NCBI GenBank assembly: GCA_024707305.1
Contig: JANPZZ010000018.1
Span: 62,001 to 126,000 of the forward strand
Source of the DNA: Chitinophagaceae bacterium
GTDB taxonomy: Bacteria > Bacteroidota > Bacteroidia > Chitinophagales > Chitinophagaceae
Direction of reading: 5' to 3'
DNA: 64,000 nt
The notes under the pieces are model-generated. The model was given only the letters and a program-made list of their open reading frames with translations, made no database searches and had not been told where the DNA came from. Made by a program: the position numbers and the translations under genes. Shown here one piece after another: positions 52,122 to 60,318 of this stretch (positions within the stretch are counted from its first letter, which is position 1; each line of letters opens with the position of its first letter).

Positions 52122-52430
52122 GGTAGAATGTGAAAATGTGGAAATATGTAAATGTGGAAATGAGGAAATGAGGAGATGAGGGAATGTGGAAATGAGGAAA
52201 ATGAGGAAATGAGGAAATGAGGAAATGTGGAAATGTGGAAATGTGGAAATATGGATATGTGGAAATGTGAAAATTTGAAAATTTGAAAATTTGAAAATCA
52301 AAAGATGGCGAGCCCCATTTATTCAATAATAGTTTTCGGACATCGGACATCGACCATCGATCATCGACCATCGATCATCGACCATCGGTCATCGGACATC
52401 GGTCATCGATCATCAAACATCTAACCCTTT
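52122..52430. repeat. Octamer GTGGAAAT array followed by a CATCG heptamer array
   Basis: From 52125 to 52300 an 8-bp unit (GTGGAAAT, GAGGAAAT, TTGAAAAT) repeats about 20 times. After a 35-base unique stretch, 52338-52425 is a 7-bp CATCGAY/CATCGGR array. Both lie inside the putative ATP-grasp operon, separating its first and second genes by 316 bases. Confidence 0.92.
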
Positions 52431-52437
52431 AACCCCC

Positions 52438-53377
52438 ATGCTCAGTAGAATCGCTGACTCTTTATTCTGGCTTTCGCGTTATATGGAACGCAACGACTGT
52501 TTGATCAGGATGGTGCGTACACATTACATTCTCGACTTTGATGCGGGAAGTCATTCCACTTTTACATGGACAGATCTCATGCAATTATTTGCTTCACCTT
52601 TAACCGGTGAACAACGTTTAAAAGGAGAAAAGAACGGAAGATGCCCTTACATTTTTGATTTCGGAAAAATCAAACTCCAACTCGGCGCGTATTGGTAACA
52701 AGGGCGCGAGAGAACGCAAGAGGTGTACAGGATAATATCACCAAAGAAGTTTGGGAAAAAGTGAACCAGGCATACCATATCATTACGCAGCCCGACCTGA
52801 TAGAACTGGTGACAGGTCCGCGGGCACTCGAGATTATTGACCAGCTTGAACAAAGTAATACCCTTTTCTATGGCGTTACCGACAGCACAATGCCGAGAGG
52901 ACTTGGATGGAATTTTATGAACCTCGGAAAGTTTATTGAACGCGCCATTCTTTCGATTGATGTATTGAATGCCCATTTTGCAAAATTCGATCATCAGCTG
53001 GACCAGCCGCAGGATTTATTATACTGGAAACACCTGTTGATTTCGCTTTCCGGTTATGAACTTTATCTAAAAAATACACACGCGGGCAACACAACTTCAA
53101 CGTGATAGACCATGTTGTATTCAACAACTACTTCCCAAGATCCATTATCTATTCACTTGACCGGGTGCGCAGGTATTTGGATTTTGTAGCCAATGACACC
53201 AAAATGGAAGGCAGCAGCGGGTTGCAAAAAACCGTGGGCCGCATATGCAGCCGCGTTGAATTTGCCGATTTAAAGATGGTGCAGGAACAAGGGCTTTCCG
53301 TTTTCCTGCATACTTTACGAAACGACCTTATTGATTTTTCGAACCAGCTAACGCGTATTTATTTTTCTTACGCCTAA
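52438..53377 (+). CDS. Alpha-E domain protein (COG2307 type, at least two frameshifts)
   Basis: Three frames combine into about 313 residues: MLSRIADSLFWLSRYMERND at the start, VTRARENARGVQDNITKEVWEKVNQ, LGKFIERAILSIDVLN, and RSIIYSLDRVRRYLDFV ... LRNDLIDFSNQLTRIYFSYA at the end. Alpha-E is an all-helical domain with conserved Arg and Glu found with circularly permuted ATP-grasp and transglutaminase genes; its chemistry is not established. One T is missing near 53095, and the region 52665-52700 contains at least one more indel (probably two). It overlaps nothing and ends 8 bases before the transglutaminase. Confidence 0.88.
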
Positions 53378-53385
53378 TTCACACC

Positions 53386-54327
53386 ATGCCTGTATTCAAC
53401 ATACATCACGTTACACGATATCAGTACGACCGACCTGTTAAGGAGAGCGTTAATGAAATAAAAGTATATCCCTTTGCCTGCCGCGAGCAGGAAGTGCTAT
53501 TTCATGAACTCAATATCACAGACAATCCAGATGTATTACTGGTTACAGATTACTGGGGAAATAAATCTGGACAGTTTAACCGATTAATGGCACAACAGGA
53601 ACTCACCATCGAGAGCAAGCTCATTGTGCGAACGCTGGGTTTTCCTCCGTTGCCTGCACTATATGCTGGCACACTCGCTGATCTATCGGCAGAGAAAAAG
53701 CAGAATCTATTATTGATAGAACTCTCGCAGTTACAGGAAACCGATTTGCGCGAACAACTGAGTACGATGGCTGCGAAGTTTTCAAATGCTGACATGCCGG
53801 TACAGGCGATCGTTGAAAACTGTAATCGATTTATCTACGAAGAGTTCAAGTATATAAAAGGGATCACAACTGTTGAAACAACCGTAGCAGAAATCCTCCA
53901 TCACCGCGCGGGTGTGTGCCAGGATTTCGCACACCTGATGCTGGAATTGCTGCGCAATCTCGGTATCCCCTGCCGGTACGTGAGCGGATATATTTGTCCG
54001 AATAAAAATGGTATGCGCGGTGAAGGTGCCACCCATGCCTGGGTGGAAGCCTGGCTTCCCGGTATTGGCTGGCGCGGTATTGATCCCACTAACAACGCAT
54101 GGGTTGATAACCACCATGTCAAACTCGCGGTTGGCCGCCACTTCTGCGATTGCAGTCCGGTTAAAGGAACTTTCAAAGGTCCCGCACGCCAATCCCTCTC
54201 GGTTTTCGTTTCAGTTGGCTACGAGGACGGACATGTTTTCGAAGAACTCAACAATGTAAGCCTCGAAACCTTCGAAGCCCGGCCTGAAGAAATGATTGAA
54301 ATGCATAATATGGCGGGACAGCAGTGA
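53386..54327 (+). CDS. Transglutaminase-like cysteine peptidase (COG1305 type)
   Basis: The intact 313-residue frame starts with an N-terminal beta domain (FNIHHVTRYQYDRPVKESVNEIKVYP) found in this group. The catalytic triad follows: Cys178 in GVCQDFAHL, His217 in THAWVEAWLP and Asp233 in IDPTNNAW. Related proteins act mostly as peptidases or acyl transferases. No signal peptide is seen, so it is probably cytoplasmic. It is the third gene of the ATP-grasp / alpha-E operon and could process or hydrolyse the ligated peptide. Confidence 0.93.
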   Translation: MPVFNIHHVTRYQYDRPVKESVNEIKVYPFACREQEVLFHELNITDNPDVLLVTDYWGNKSGQFNRLMAQQELTIESKLIVRTLGFPPLPALYAGTLADLSAEKKQNLLLIELSQLQETDLREQLSTMAAKFSNADMPVQAIVENCNRFIYEEFKYIKGITTVETTVAEILHHRAGVCQDFAHLMLELLRNLGIPCRYVSGYICPNKNGMRGEGATHAWVEAWLPGIGWRGIDPTNNAWVDNHHVKLAVGRHFCDCSPVKGTFKGPARQSLSVFVSVGYEDGHVFEELNNVSLETFEARPEEMIEMHNMAGQQ

Positions 54328-54535
54328 GAGAGAGATGGGGGATGGAGGATAGAGAATGGGGGATGGGGGATGGGGGATGGGGGATGGGGGATGGAGGATA
54401 GAGAATGGGGGATGGTGGTTTAAAACGATTGATTGTCGCAATCGCAAATAAAGGCGACCACCTGAGTCCTCATTGTACTTCCACCATCCACCATCCTCCA
54501 TCCCCCATCCTCCATCCACCATCGATCATCTTTTC
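54328..54535. repeat. GGGGATG heptamers facing CATCCY heptamers
   Basis: From 54330 to 54420 a 7-bp GGGATGG-type unit repeats about 12 times, and from 54478 to 54530 a CCATCCA/CCATCCT unit repeats about seven times. The two are reverse complements, so they could pair across a 58-base unique loop. They sit between the transglutaminase stop and the rarA start. Confidence 0.92.
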
Positions 54536-54576
54536 TCCTTACCTTAGTCCGCCAAACCCCTAAAACTTTAAGGACT

Positions 54577-55857
54577 TTGCTGCCGCTCGCTGAACGATTA
54601 AGACCACAGACTTTAGATGATATTACCGGACAGGAGCACCTGACGGGGAAAGGTAGCATGCTGCGGAAAGCAATGGAGCAGGGACGTATTCCGTCGATGT
54701 TGTTCTGGGGACCGCCAGGCACTGGCAAAACCAGTCTTGCCAATGTAATGGCACACACACTGCAGCTCCCTTTCTTTTCTCTCAGTGCCATCAATGCGGG
54801 AGTAAAAGATATCCGTGAAGTTATAGAACGCGCAAAAGAAGAATCGGGCGCTATCCTGTTCATCGATGAGATACATCGCTTTAATAAAGGACAACAGGAT
54901 GCATTGCTTGGTGCGGTGGAGAAAGGCATCATTACACTGATTGGTGCAACAACTGAAAACCCAAGTTTTGAAGTGAATGCGGCCCTGCTGAGCCGCTGCC
55001 AGGTTTTTGTATTAAAAGCGCTTGAAGAAAAAGACATGGTCGGGTTGTTGCAAAAAGCATTAACAATCGATCCGGAAATGAAACGATATAAAGTTTCACT
55101 GGAAGAGACAGATGCGCTGATTCGCCTCTCAGGTGGCGATGGCAGAAAATTGCTGAACCTGCTTGAGATCGTTGTTCAATCGCTTGCACCTGCAGGCGAT
55201 GAAACGGATACGACTTCACCCATTTCTATTACCGATAAAGTGGTGATGGACATTGCGCAGAAGAAAGTTGCCTTATATGATAAAGCAGGAGAACAACATT
55301 ATGATATTGTTTCTGCATTTATTAAATCCATTCGGGGTAGTGACCCTAATGCTGCAGTATACTGGCTTGCCCGCATGATTGAAGGCGGTGAAGATGTAAA
55401 ATTCATTGCGAGAAGAATGTTGATCCTCGCCAGTGAAGATATTGGCAACGCCAATCCAACGGCGCTGGTGATGGCCAATAGCTGTTTTGATGCTGTTGCT
55501 AAAATCGGATATCCTGAAGCACGTATTATTCTATCGCAGTGCGCAATCTATCTTGCATGTTCGGCAAAGAGCAATGCATCGTATATGGCAATTGGCGAAG
55601 CACAGGCTGCGGTAATGCAATATGGCGATCTATCCGTTCCGCTTCATATTCGTAATGCCCCTACCAAGCTGATGAAAAATATGGGATATGGAAAGAACTA
55701 TGAATACTCCCATCAATATGAAAACAACTTCAGCCAGCAAGAATATCTTCCCGAGAAAATAAAAGGGAAGAAATTTTATGAACCGGGCAAAAATGCAAGA
55801 GAAGACGAACTGCGGAAGTATTTGAAATTGTTATGGAAAGAAAAATACGGCTATTGA
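54577..55857 (+). CDS. rarA: Replication-associated recombination protein RarA (MgsA) AAA+ ATPase
   Basis: The 426-residue frame begins at TTG 54577 (LLPLAERLRPQTLDDITGQ); no ATG is available in frame nearby, so the start may be TTG or slightly upstream. AAA+ features are Walker A GPPGTGKT (45-52), Walker B ILFIDEIHRFNKGQQDALLGAVE, sensor 1 IGATTENPSFEVNAALLSRCQVF, and the C-terminal tetramer domain with SFIKSIRGSDPNAAVYWLARM. RarA acts at stalled replication forks and gaps. It overlaps the following elaA transcript region closely. Confidence 0.94.
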   Translation: MLPLAERLRPQTLDDITGQEHLTGKGSMLRKAMEQGRIPSMLFWGPPGTGKTSLANVMAHTLQLPFFSLSAINAGVKDIREVIERAKEESGAILFIDEIHRFNKGQQDALLGAVEKGIITLIGATTENPSFEVNAALLSRCQVFVLKALEEKDMVGLLQKALTIDPEMKRYKVSLEETDALIRLSGGDGRKLLNLLEIVVQSLAPAGDETDTTSPISITDKVVMDIAQKKVALYDKAGEQHYDIVSAFIKSIRGSDPNAAVYWLARMIEGGEDVKFIARRMLILASEDIGNANPTALVMANSCFDAVAKIGYPEARIILSQCAIYLACSAKSNASYMAIGEAQAAVMQYGDLSVPLHIRNAPTKLMKNMGYGKNYEYSHQYENNFSQQEYLPEKIKGKKFYEPGKNAREDELRKYLKLLWKEKYGY

Positions 55858-55922
55858 TGGGCAGCGAAGTTCTTTTTTCAATATTCCGTAAATTGCTTTG
55901 CCAATCGGCCGTTCAACGAGAA

Positions 55923-56387
55923 ATGTCCACCACAACATCACTTAATATAGAATGGAGACTTCGCAAATTCGATGAGCTCACTACGCGCGAGCTATATGTA
56001 CTGTTACAGCTTCGCTCTGAAGTATTTGTAGTAGAACAGCAATGTGTATTCCAGGACATGGACGGGAAAGATTATGACTCAATTCATTTGCTGGGCTGGG
56101 TGGGCGATCAGCTTGCAGCGTCTACGCGCATCGTACCTCCCGGCGTATCCTATATATATCCCTCAATCGGCCGTGTGGTTACTTCACCTGCATTTCGCGG
56201 GCTTGGAATGGGCCGTTTATTAATGGAGCAATCGATCCGGGAAACCGAAAATCTATTTGGAAAACAGCCTATCCGCATTGGTGCACAGTTATACCTGAAA
56301 GAATTTTATCAATCATTAGGCTTTGAGCAATCGGGCGAAGTGTACCTGGAAGACGGAATTGAGCACATTGAAATGACCCGATCGTAA
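55923..56387 (+). CDS. elaA: GNAT acetyltransferase of the ElaA family
   Basis: With the ATG at 55923 the protein has 154 residues. The N-terminal LQLRSEVFVVEQQCVFQDMDGKDYDSIHLLG is the ElaA signature and the acetyl-CoA loop is VVTSPAFRGLGMGRLLMEQSI. ElaA proteins are acetyltransferases with unsettled substrates. A longer in-frame start at 55833 overlaps rarA and lacks the family N-terminus, so it is not used. Confidence 0.9.
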   Translation: MSTTTSLNIEWRLRKFDELTTRELYVLLQLRSEVFVVEQQCVFQDMDGKDYDSIHLLGWVGDQLAASTRIVPPGVSYIYPSIGRVVTSPAFRGLGMGRLLMEQSIRETENLFGKQPIRIGAQLYLKEFYQSLGFEQSGEVYLEDGIEHIEMTRS

Positions 56388-56529
56388 TTCTTCGTATAAA
56401 CACTAGGTAAAAAAACAGGAAACGGTATTTCTTCAAGATTTTTTTGCCGAATCATTTCAATCTTCGATTTTTCTTTACCTACTTTGGCTTTGAAATCCAA
56501 TAGCAGAATTTAACCAGAAATCTGAATCT

Positions 56530-57495
56530 ATGAGAACCTTTCTACGCACAGCAGTAGTATGTGCTGCAGTATCGGCTGTACAACTGGCCGTGACACAAAA
56601 AGCCGCCGCGCAATCCTTGTCGGCTGGTAATGGTCAATATGAAGTTAGTGTGGGCATGGGCCCGATGTTTTTCCTTGGCGACCTTGGTGGTTCAGCCGGG
56701 ATTGGTAAAGGTTTTGTAAAAGACCTTGACTTCCCGATGACCAAATTTGGTTTTGCTCTTTATGGAAGTTATTACCCCTCTGAATGGCTGGGTCTTCGTG
56801 TTGCATTAAACCATGGAACACTTTCCGCAGATGATGCCGAAGCTCCCAACAAAGGTGGTGCAGAGGTGGATCGTTTGTTGCGTAACCTGAGTTTTAAATC
56901 AGCGGTTACTGAAGTTTATGCCGCCGCGGAAATCTATCCTTCTGTGTTCTTTGAACAGTATGATGGTTTGCAGGGCAAACTTCGCCCTTATGGTGTAATT
57001 GGTATTGGTGCTTTCCGCTTCAATCCAAAAGCACAGGACGTAAATGGTGAATGGGTAGCTTTGAAACCACTCCGCCTCGAAGGCCAGGGAATGGCTGAGT
57101 ATCCAGATCGCAAAGAATACAAACTGGTACAGGCACATATCCCAATGGGAGTAGGTTTTAAATACTATATCAAAGAAAATATGTATTTGGGACTGGAAGT
57201 ATTGCACCGTCAAACTTTCACCGACTATATTGATGATGTGAGCACCGGATATATTGATCCTGTACACTTCAGCAATTATTTGTCTGCTGCTGATGCTACT
57301 GTTGCACGCCGCCTTTATTACCGCGGTAACTATCAGAGTGCAGTAAGTAACCCTGGTAACATTCAAACGTTCCAGCGTGGCGATCCCAAAGATAAAGATG
57401 CATTTTTCTCAACCTTCCTTCGCGCTGGTTGGAGATTAAATAGCGCAGGCGACAAATTGAGCCGCCGTCAGATGAGATGCCCTGTTTTCTATTAA
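56530..57495 (+). CDS. Outer-membrane beta-barrel protein (DUF6089-like)
   Basis: The 321-residue protein has a signal peptide (MRTFLRTAVVCAAVSAVQLAV, cleaved after AAAQ) and alternating amphipathic strands: YEVSVGMGPMFFLGDLGG, KFGFALYGSYYPSEWLGLRVALNHG, RPYGVIGIGAFRFNP, GVGFKYYIKENMYLGLEVLHRQTFTDYIDDV. This pattern is typical of DUF6089-type porin-like proteins in Bacteroidota; the GDLGG-x-xGxGKGF turn is characteristic. The substrate and role are unknown. A secreted small protein gene follows 33 bases downstream. Confidence 0.85.
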   Translation: MRTFLRTAVVCAAVSAVQLAVTQKAAAQSLSAGNGQYEVSVGMGPMFFLGDLGGSAGIGKGFVKDLDFPMTKFGFALYGSYYPSEWLGLRVALNHGTLSADDAEAPNKGGAEVDRLLRNLSFKSAVTEVYAAAEIYPSVFFEQYDGLQGKLRPYGVIGIGAFRFNPKAQDVNGEWVALKPLRLEGQGMAEYPDRKEYKLVQAHIPMGVGFKYYIKENMYLGLEVLHRQTFTDYIDDVSTGYIDPVHFSNYLSAADATVARRLYYRGNYQSAVSNPGNIQTFQRGDPKDKDAFFSTFLRAGWRLNSAGDKLSRRQMRCPVFY

Positions 57496-57528
57496 TAGGC
57501 AACCCACCTGATAAAATCCGAACCCACT

Positions 57529-57935
57529 ATGAAACTAAACTTAAAAAAACCTGTTGGCGGGCGTATGCTTCAGCCTGTTGTCGGTAAGCCCGACAATTAC
57601 GCTGATTGCCAGTTCTGGCACGGTACGACCATCAACAGAAGAACCCAGAGAAAAAGAAAACAAGCGTTAAAAGCCGCTCACGTTCCTCGCGCAACAACCA
57701 CGCAATCAAAATTTATCCTGACACGTGGAAACGGGTAATGCATGTGGTGGCGAAAGAAAGTAACGCGCAGGAAATCGACTTTTTTGTTTTCGACCTTCAG
57801 GGCACGTTAATCCAGCATTATAAGATGGAAGCGGGTGACCATGAGAAACTGGTAAACCTGAAACGTGGCAAGTATGTGTATCATGTATTTGCTGGTGACG
57901 AAGAAACTGCGTCTGGTCAGTTTGAAATACGTTAA
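57529..57935 (+). CDS. Small secreted protein of unknown function (two frameshifts)
   Basis: Removing one A near 57542-57548 reveals a signal peptide, MKLNLKNLLAGVCFSLLS, and a second correction near 57668 joins a basic linker (KSRSRSSRNNH) to a C-terminal domain of about 85 residues: IKIYPDTWKRVMHVVAKE ... FFVFDLQGTLIQHYKM ... GKYVYHVFAGDEETASGQFEI. The last part resembles the small beta-sandwich used as T9SS or surface sorting tails, but is not a clear match. It probably shares a transcript with the beta-barrel gene. Confidence 0.6.
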
Positions 57936-57962
57936 ATCTGTTCATTAAAATAGATAAACTCG

Positions 57963-58097
57963 CTCCGGTAAGCTGCAGAGAGCTTAATAGAATCTGATAC
58001 CCTGGTTGATCTGACCTGATCCGTTCTCTATTGGTACTCTCATATATGTACACATTTTATTAAACACTATCTGCTTATAGCTTACCGGACTTTTTTT
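57963..58097 (+). ncRNA. Possible structured RNA closed by an 11-bp long-range stem
   Basis: TCCGGTAAGCT (57964-57974) pairs perfectly with AGCTTACCGGA (58079-58089) and is followed by a seven-base T run (58091-58097). The 104-base interior has further short pairing options but no CDS. It could be an independent small RNA with its own terminator, or an elaborate end for the upstream gene. Confidence 0.4.
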
Positions 58098-58122
58098 AAA
58101 TACCACGAAATCGTTTAATAAT

Positions 58123-58150
58123 AAGCAGGACCAAAAGGTCCTGCTTTTCT
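58123..58150 (+). terminator. Intrinsic terminator
   Basis: AAGCAGGACC (58123-58132) pairs perfectly with GGTCCTGCTT (58137-58146) around AAAA, followed by TTCTT. It lies just beyond the possible structured RNA and upstream of the Yip1 gene. Confidence 0.8.
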
Positions 58151-58307
58151 TATTTGGTGGAATGTGGTTCTGCTGTGCTGAAAAGAATCGACATACATAC
58201 GTAAAAGTTGGTATATTAGATGACTACACAACGGGTACCTGTAACCCAAAATACAGGGGTAAATGCCGAACACCTTAAGTAGGCACCATCAAAACCAACT
58301 TTCAACT

Positions 58308-58922
58308 ATGAACCTCATTGACAGAGCCAGGAACATTCTGCTCACGCCAAAACCTGAATGGGAAAAGATCAACCAGGAGAAAGCAGATATTCCGTCGATT
58401 ATTTTCAGTTATATTTTGCCATTGGCGGCACTAGCAGCCATCGCTGCCTTTATTGGTTATAGTTTTATTGGAGAGACGAGAGGAATTTTTAAGGTAAAAT
58501 CAACCAACCTGGGAATTTATTTTGCACTCCGCTTTTTACTTGGAGCAGTCGCGAGCGTTTTCCTGAGCGCGTTTATCATTGATACGCTGGCGCCCACATT
58601 TAATGCAGAAAAAAATCTGGACAAAACTTTTCAACTGGTAGCCTATTCTTACACGGCATCGCTCGTGGGTGGCTTGTTTGCCATTCTGCCTGCAATAGCA
58701 ATTGTGGGCCTCATCGCAGGTATTTACGGATTTTATCTTTTATATCTTGGTCTGCCAGTCATGAAAAAAGCCCCTGAAGATAAACAGGGTGCTTATTTTG
58801 TTGTGTCAGTGGTTGTGATCATTGTATCCCATTTCGTAGTTTTTTATATTGTTGAAAGAATTCTCCGCGCCATCTTCGGCAATTCGATGTTTGGGTTTGG
58901 AGATGTGCATATCAGTATGTAA
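58308..58922 (+). CDS. Yip1-family integral membrane protein
   Basis: From the ATG at 58308 the 204-residue protein starts MNLIDRARNILLTPKPEWEKI, the usual N-terminus of bacterial Yip1-domain proteins (RARNILLxPKxEWxxI), and has five hydrophobic segments. An extra 15-residue upstream extension is set aside. The function of this family in bacteria is not established. Confidence 0.88.
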   Translation: MNLIDRARNILLTPKPEWEKINQEKADIPSIIFSYILPLAALAAIAAFIGYSFIGETRGIFKVKSTNLGIYFALRFLLGAVASVFLSAFIIDTLAPTFNAEKNLDKTFQLVAYSYTASLVGGLFAILPAIAIVGLIAGIYGFYLLYLGLPVMKKAPEDKQGAYFVVSVVVIIVSHFVVFYIVERILRAIFGNSMFGFGDVHISM

Positions 58923-58925
58923 AAA

Positions 58926-58956
58926 AACTCCCGGAACGCCAGTTCCGGGAGTTTTG
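58926..58956 (+). terminator. Terminator after the Yip1 gene
   Basis: AACTCCCGGAAC (58926-58937) pairs perfectly with GTTCCGGGAGTT (58942-58953) around GCCA, with TT after. It starts 3 bases after the stop codon. Confidence 0.88.
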
Positions 58957-59019
58957 CTGCGGTAAGCAGCGATTATTGTTTTGTGAAAGCCTTTCGGTAT
59001 CTAATACCTGAAAGGCTTT

Positions 59020-59560
59020 TTTGTCATCGATCATCGACCATCGATCATCGACCATCGATCATCTATTCTCGCCCCCACCTGTCGTCCCTTCGGGACTAAA
59101 TAAATAAGGGCGTTGTTTAGCTACAGATATCCCGTCCCTCCGGGACGGCGCAGTCAACCCAATCTCTCGGACATCGGTCATCGATCATCGGTCATCGATC
59201 ATCGACCATCGATCATCGACCATCGACCAACGACCATCGATTCTCGCCCCCACCTGTCGTCCCTTCGGGACTAAATAAATAAGGGCGTTGTTTAGCTACA
59301 GATATCCCGTCCCTCCGGGACGGCGCAGTCAACCCAATCTCTCGGACATCGGTCATCGATCATCGACCATCGATCATCGACCATCGATCATCTATTCTCG
59401 CCCCCACCTGTCGTCCCTTCGGGACTAAATAAATAAGGGCGTTGTTTAGCTACAGATATCCCGTCCCTCCGGGACGGCGCAGTCAACCCAATCTCTCGGA
59501 CATCGGTCATCGATCATCGACCATCGATCTTCGATCTTCGACTGGCGCCGGGGACTCAGG
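59020..59560. repeat. CATCG heptamer array interrupted by three copies of a 106-bp double-hairpin element
   Basis: Heptamers TCATCGA/CCATCGA fill the region between three near-identical copies of a 106-base element at about 59065-59171, 59240-59345 and 59394-59500. The element begins ATTCTCGCCCCCACCTG and contains the hairpins GTCCCTTCGGGAC and CCGTCCCTCCGGGACGG around ACAGATATC. It ends GTCAACCCAATCTCTCGG. No CDS is present in this roughly 700-base gap. CGTCCCT-N-CGGGACGG words are familiar from intergenic repeats of other Bacteroidota. Confidence 0.93.
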
Positions 59561-59659
59561 GCTTCCCTCCTACCCCAAATTATGTATTGCCTCCCGCCAT
59601 CTATCAGGATAATATTGCTAACACAAAGAGCAATTTCTCAACATCAAAATTTCACTGAT

Positions 59660-60286
59660 ATGCATCCTGTTCAACCAAACGTGCCGCCGCCGCAGCAGCC
59701 ACCACCGCCGGCACCATTCCCATTACAAAAAACAAAACTTGTCTCTCTCATTTTAGGGGGCGTTTGTCTTATTGGTATGATACTTCCCTGGGCGTCCGCC
59801 AGTATGGGTCAGTTTGGATCCCGTAACCTTGGCAATGGGTTTCAGGGCTGGGGAATCCTTTCGTTGTTTGGACTCATTGGCGTTGTAGTCTCTGCGCTCG
59901 TTGGTGATAAACTCCGCGAATATGATGTGAATATGCGCTACCTCGCCATTGGCGGGTTTAGCGCCATTTCACTGGGGGCACTTATCTCTTTTATGCAATT
60001 GAACGGAAATACGCAACTGGGCATGACCGTAAAATCGGGCATCGGAGTTTGGTTTACGCTGATTGCCGGAACGCTGGGGATTTTGTGGACGACAGGAGTA
60101 ATAAAACTGAATCCACAACCGCGCCAACCAGGATATCCTACACAACATTACCCTGGTGCGCCACCGCAGCAGCCTTATAATTATCCGCCACAGCAGCCTC
60201 CTCCACCCTCTTATCCGCAACAACAATACCCGCCACAACAACCTCCACAATATCCTCCACAACAACCACCCCAACAGAATTACTAA
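59660..60286 (+). CDS. Four-helix membrane protein with proline/glutamine/tyrosine-rich tail
   Basis: From the ATG at 59660 (MHPVQPNVPPPQQPPPPAP) the 208-residue protein has a short proline-rich N-terminus and four hydrophobic segments (about 30-50, 66-86, 97-114 and 127-147). A tail of about 60 residues then repeats YPPQQPPP/YPQQQYPPQQ. I do not recognise the membrane domain. The next gene is a paralogue with the same plan. The tail is low-complexity and probably disordered. Confidence 0.8.
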   Translation: MHPVQPNVPPPQQPPPPAPFPLQKTKLVSLILGGVCLIGMILPWASASMGQFGSRNLGNGFQGWGILSLFGLIGVVVSALVGDKLREYDVNMRYLAIGGFSAISLGALISFMQLNGNTQLGMTVKSGIGVWFTLIAGTLGILWTTGVIKLNPQPRQPGYPTQHYPGAPPQQPYNYPPQQPPPPSYPQQQYPPQQPPQYPPQQPPQQNY

Positions 60287-60318
60287 ACCTTCCTTTCGTC
60301 AACACAAAAACCAGCATC

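Noticed and set aside
52033-52371. Minus-strand frames reading FPHFHISTFPHF-type repeats
   Set aside because: They are translations of the octamer DNA repeat and overlap the ATP-grasp 3' end; no start signal or family resemblance.
57990-58025. TPP-riboswitch-like words (CTGATACCC and ACCTGATC)
   Set aside because: The conserved TAATGCC/GCG-AGGGA part that should follow is absent, the 5' GGGG arm is missing, and the downstream gene is a Yip1 membrane protein with no link to thiamine.
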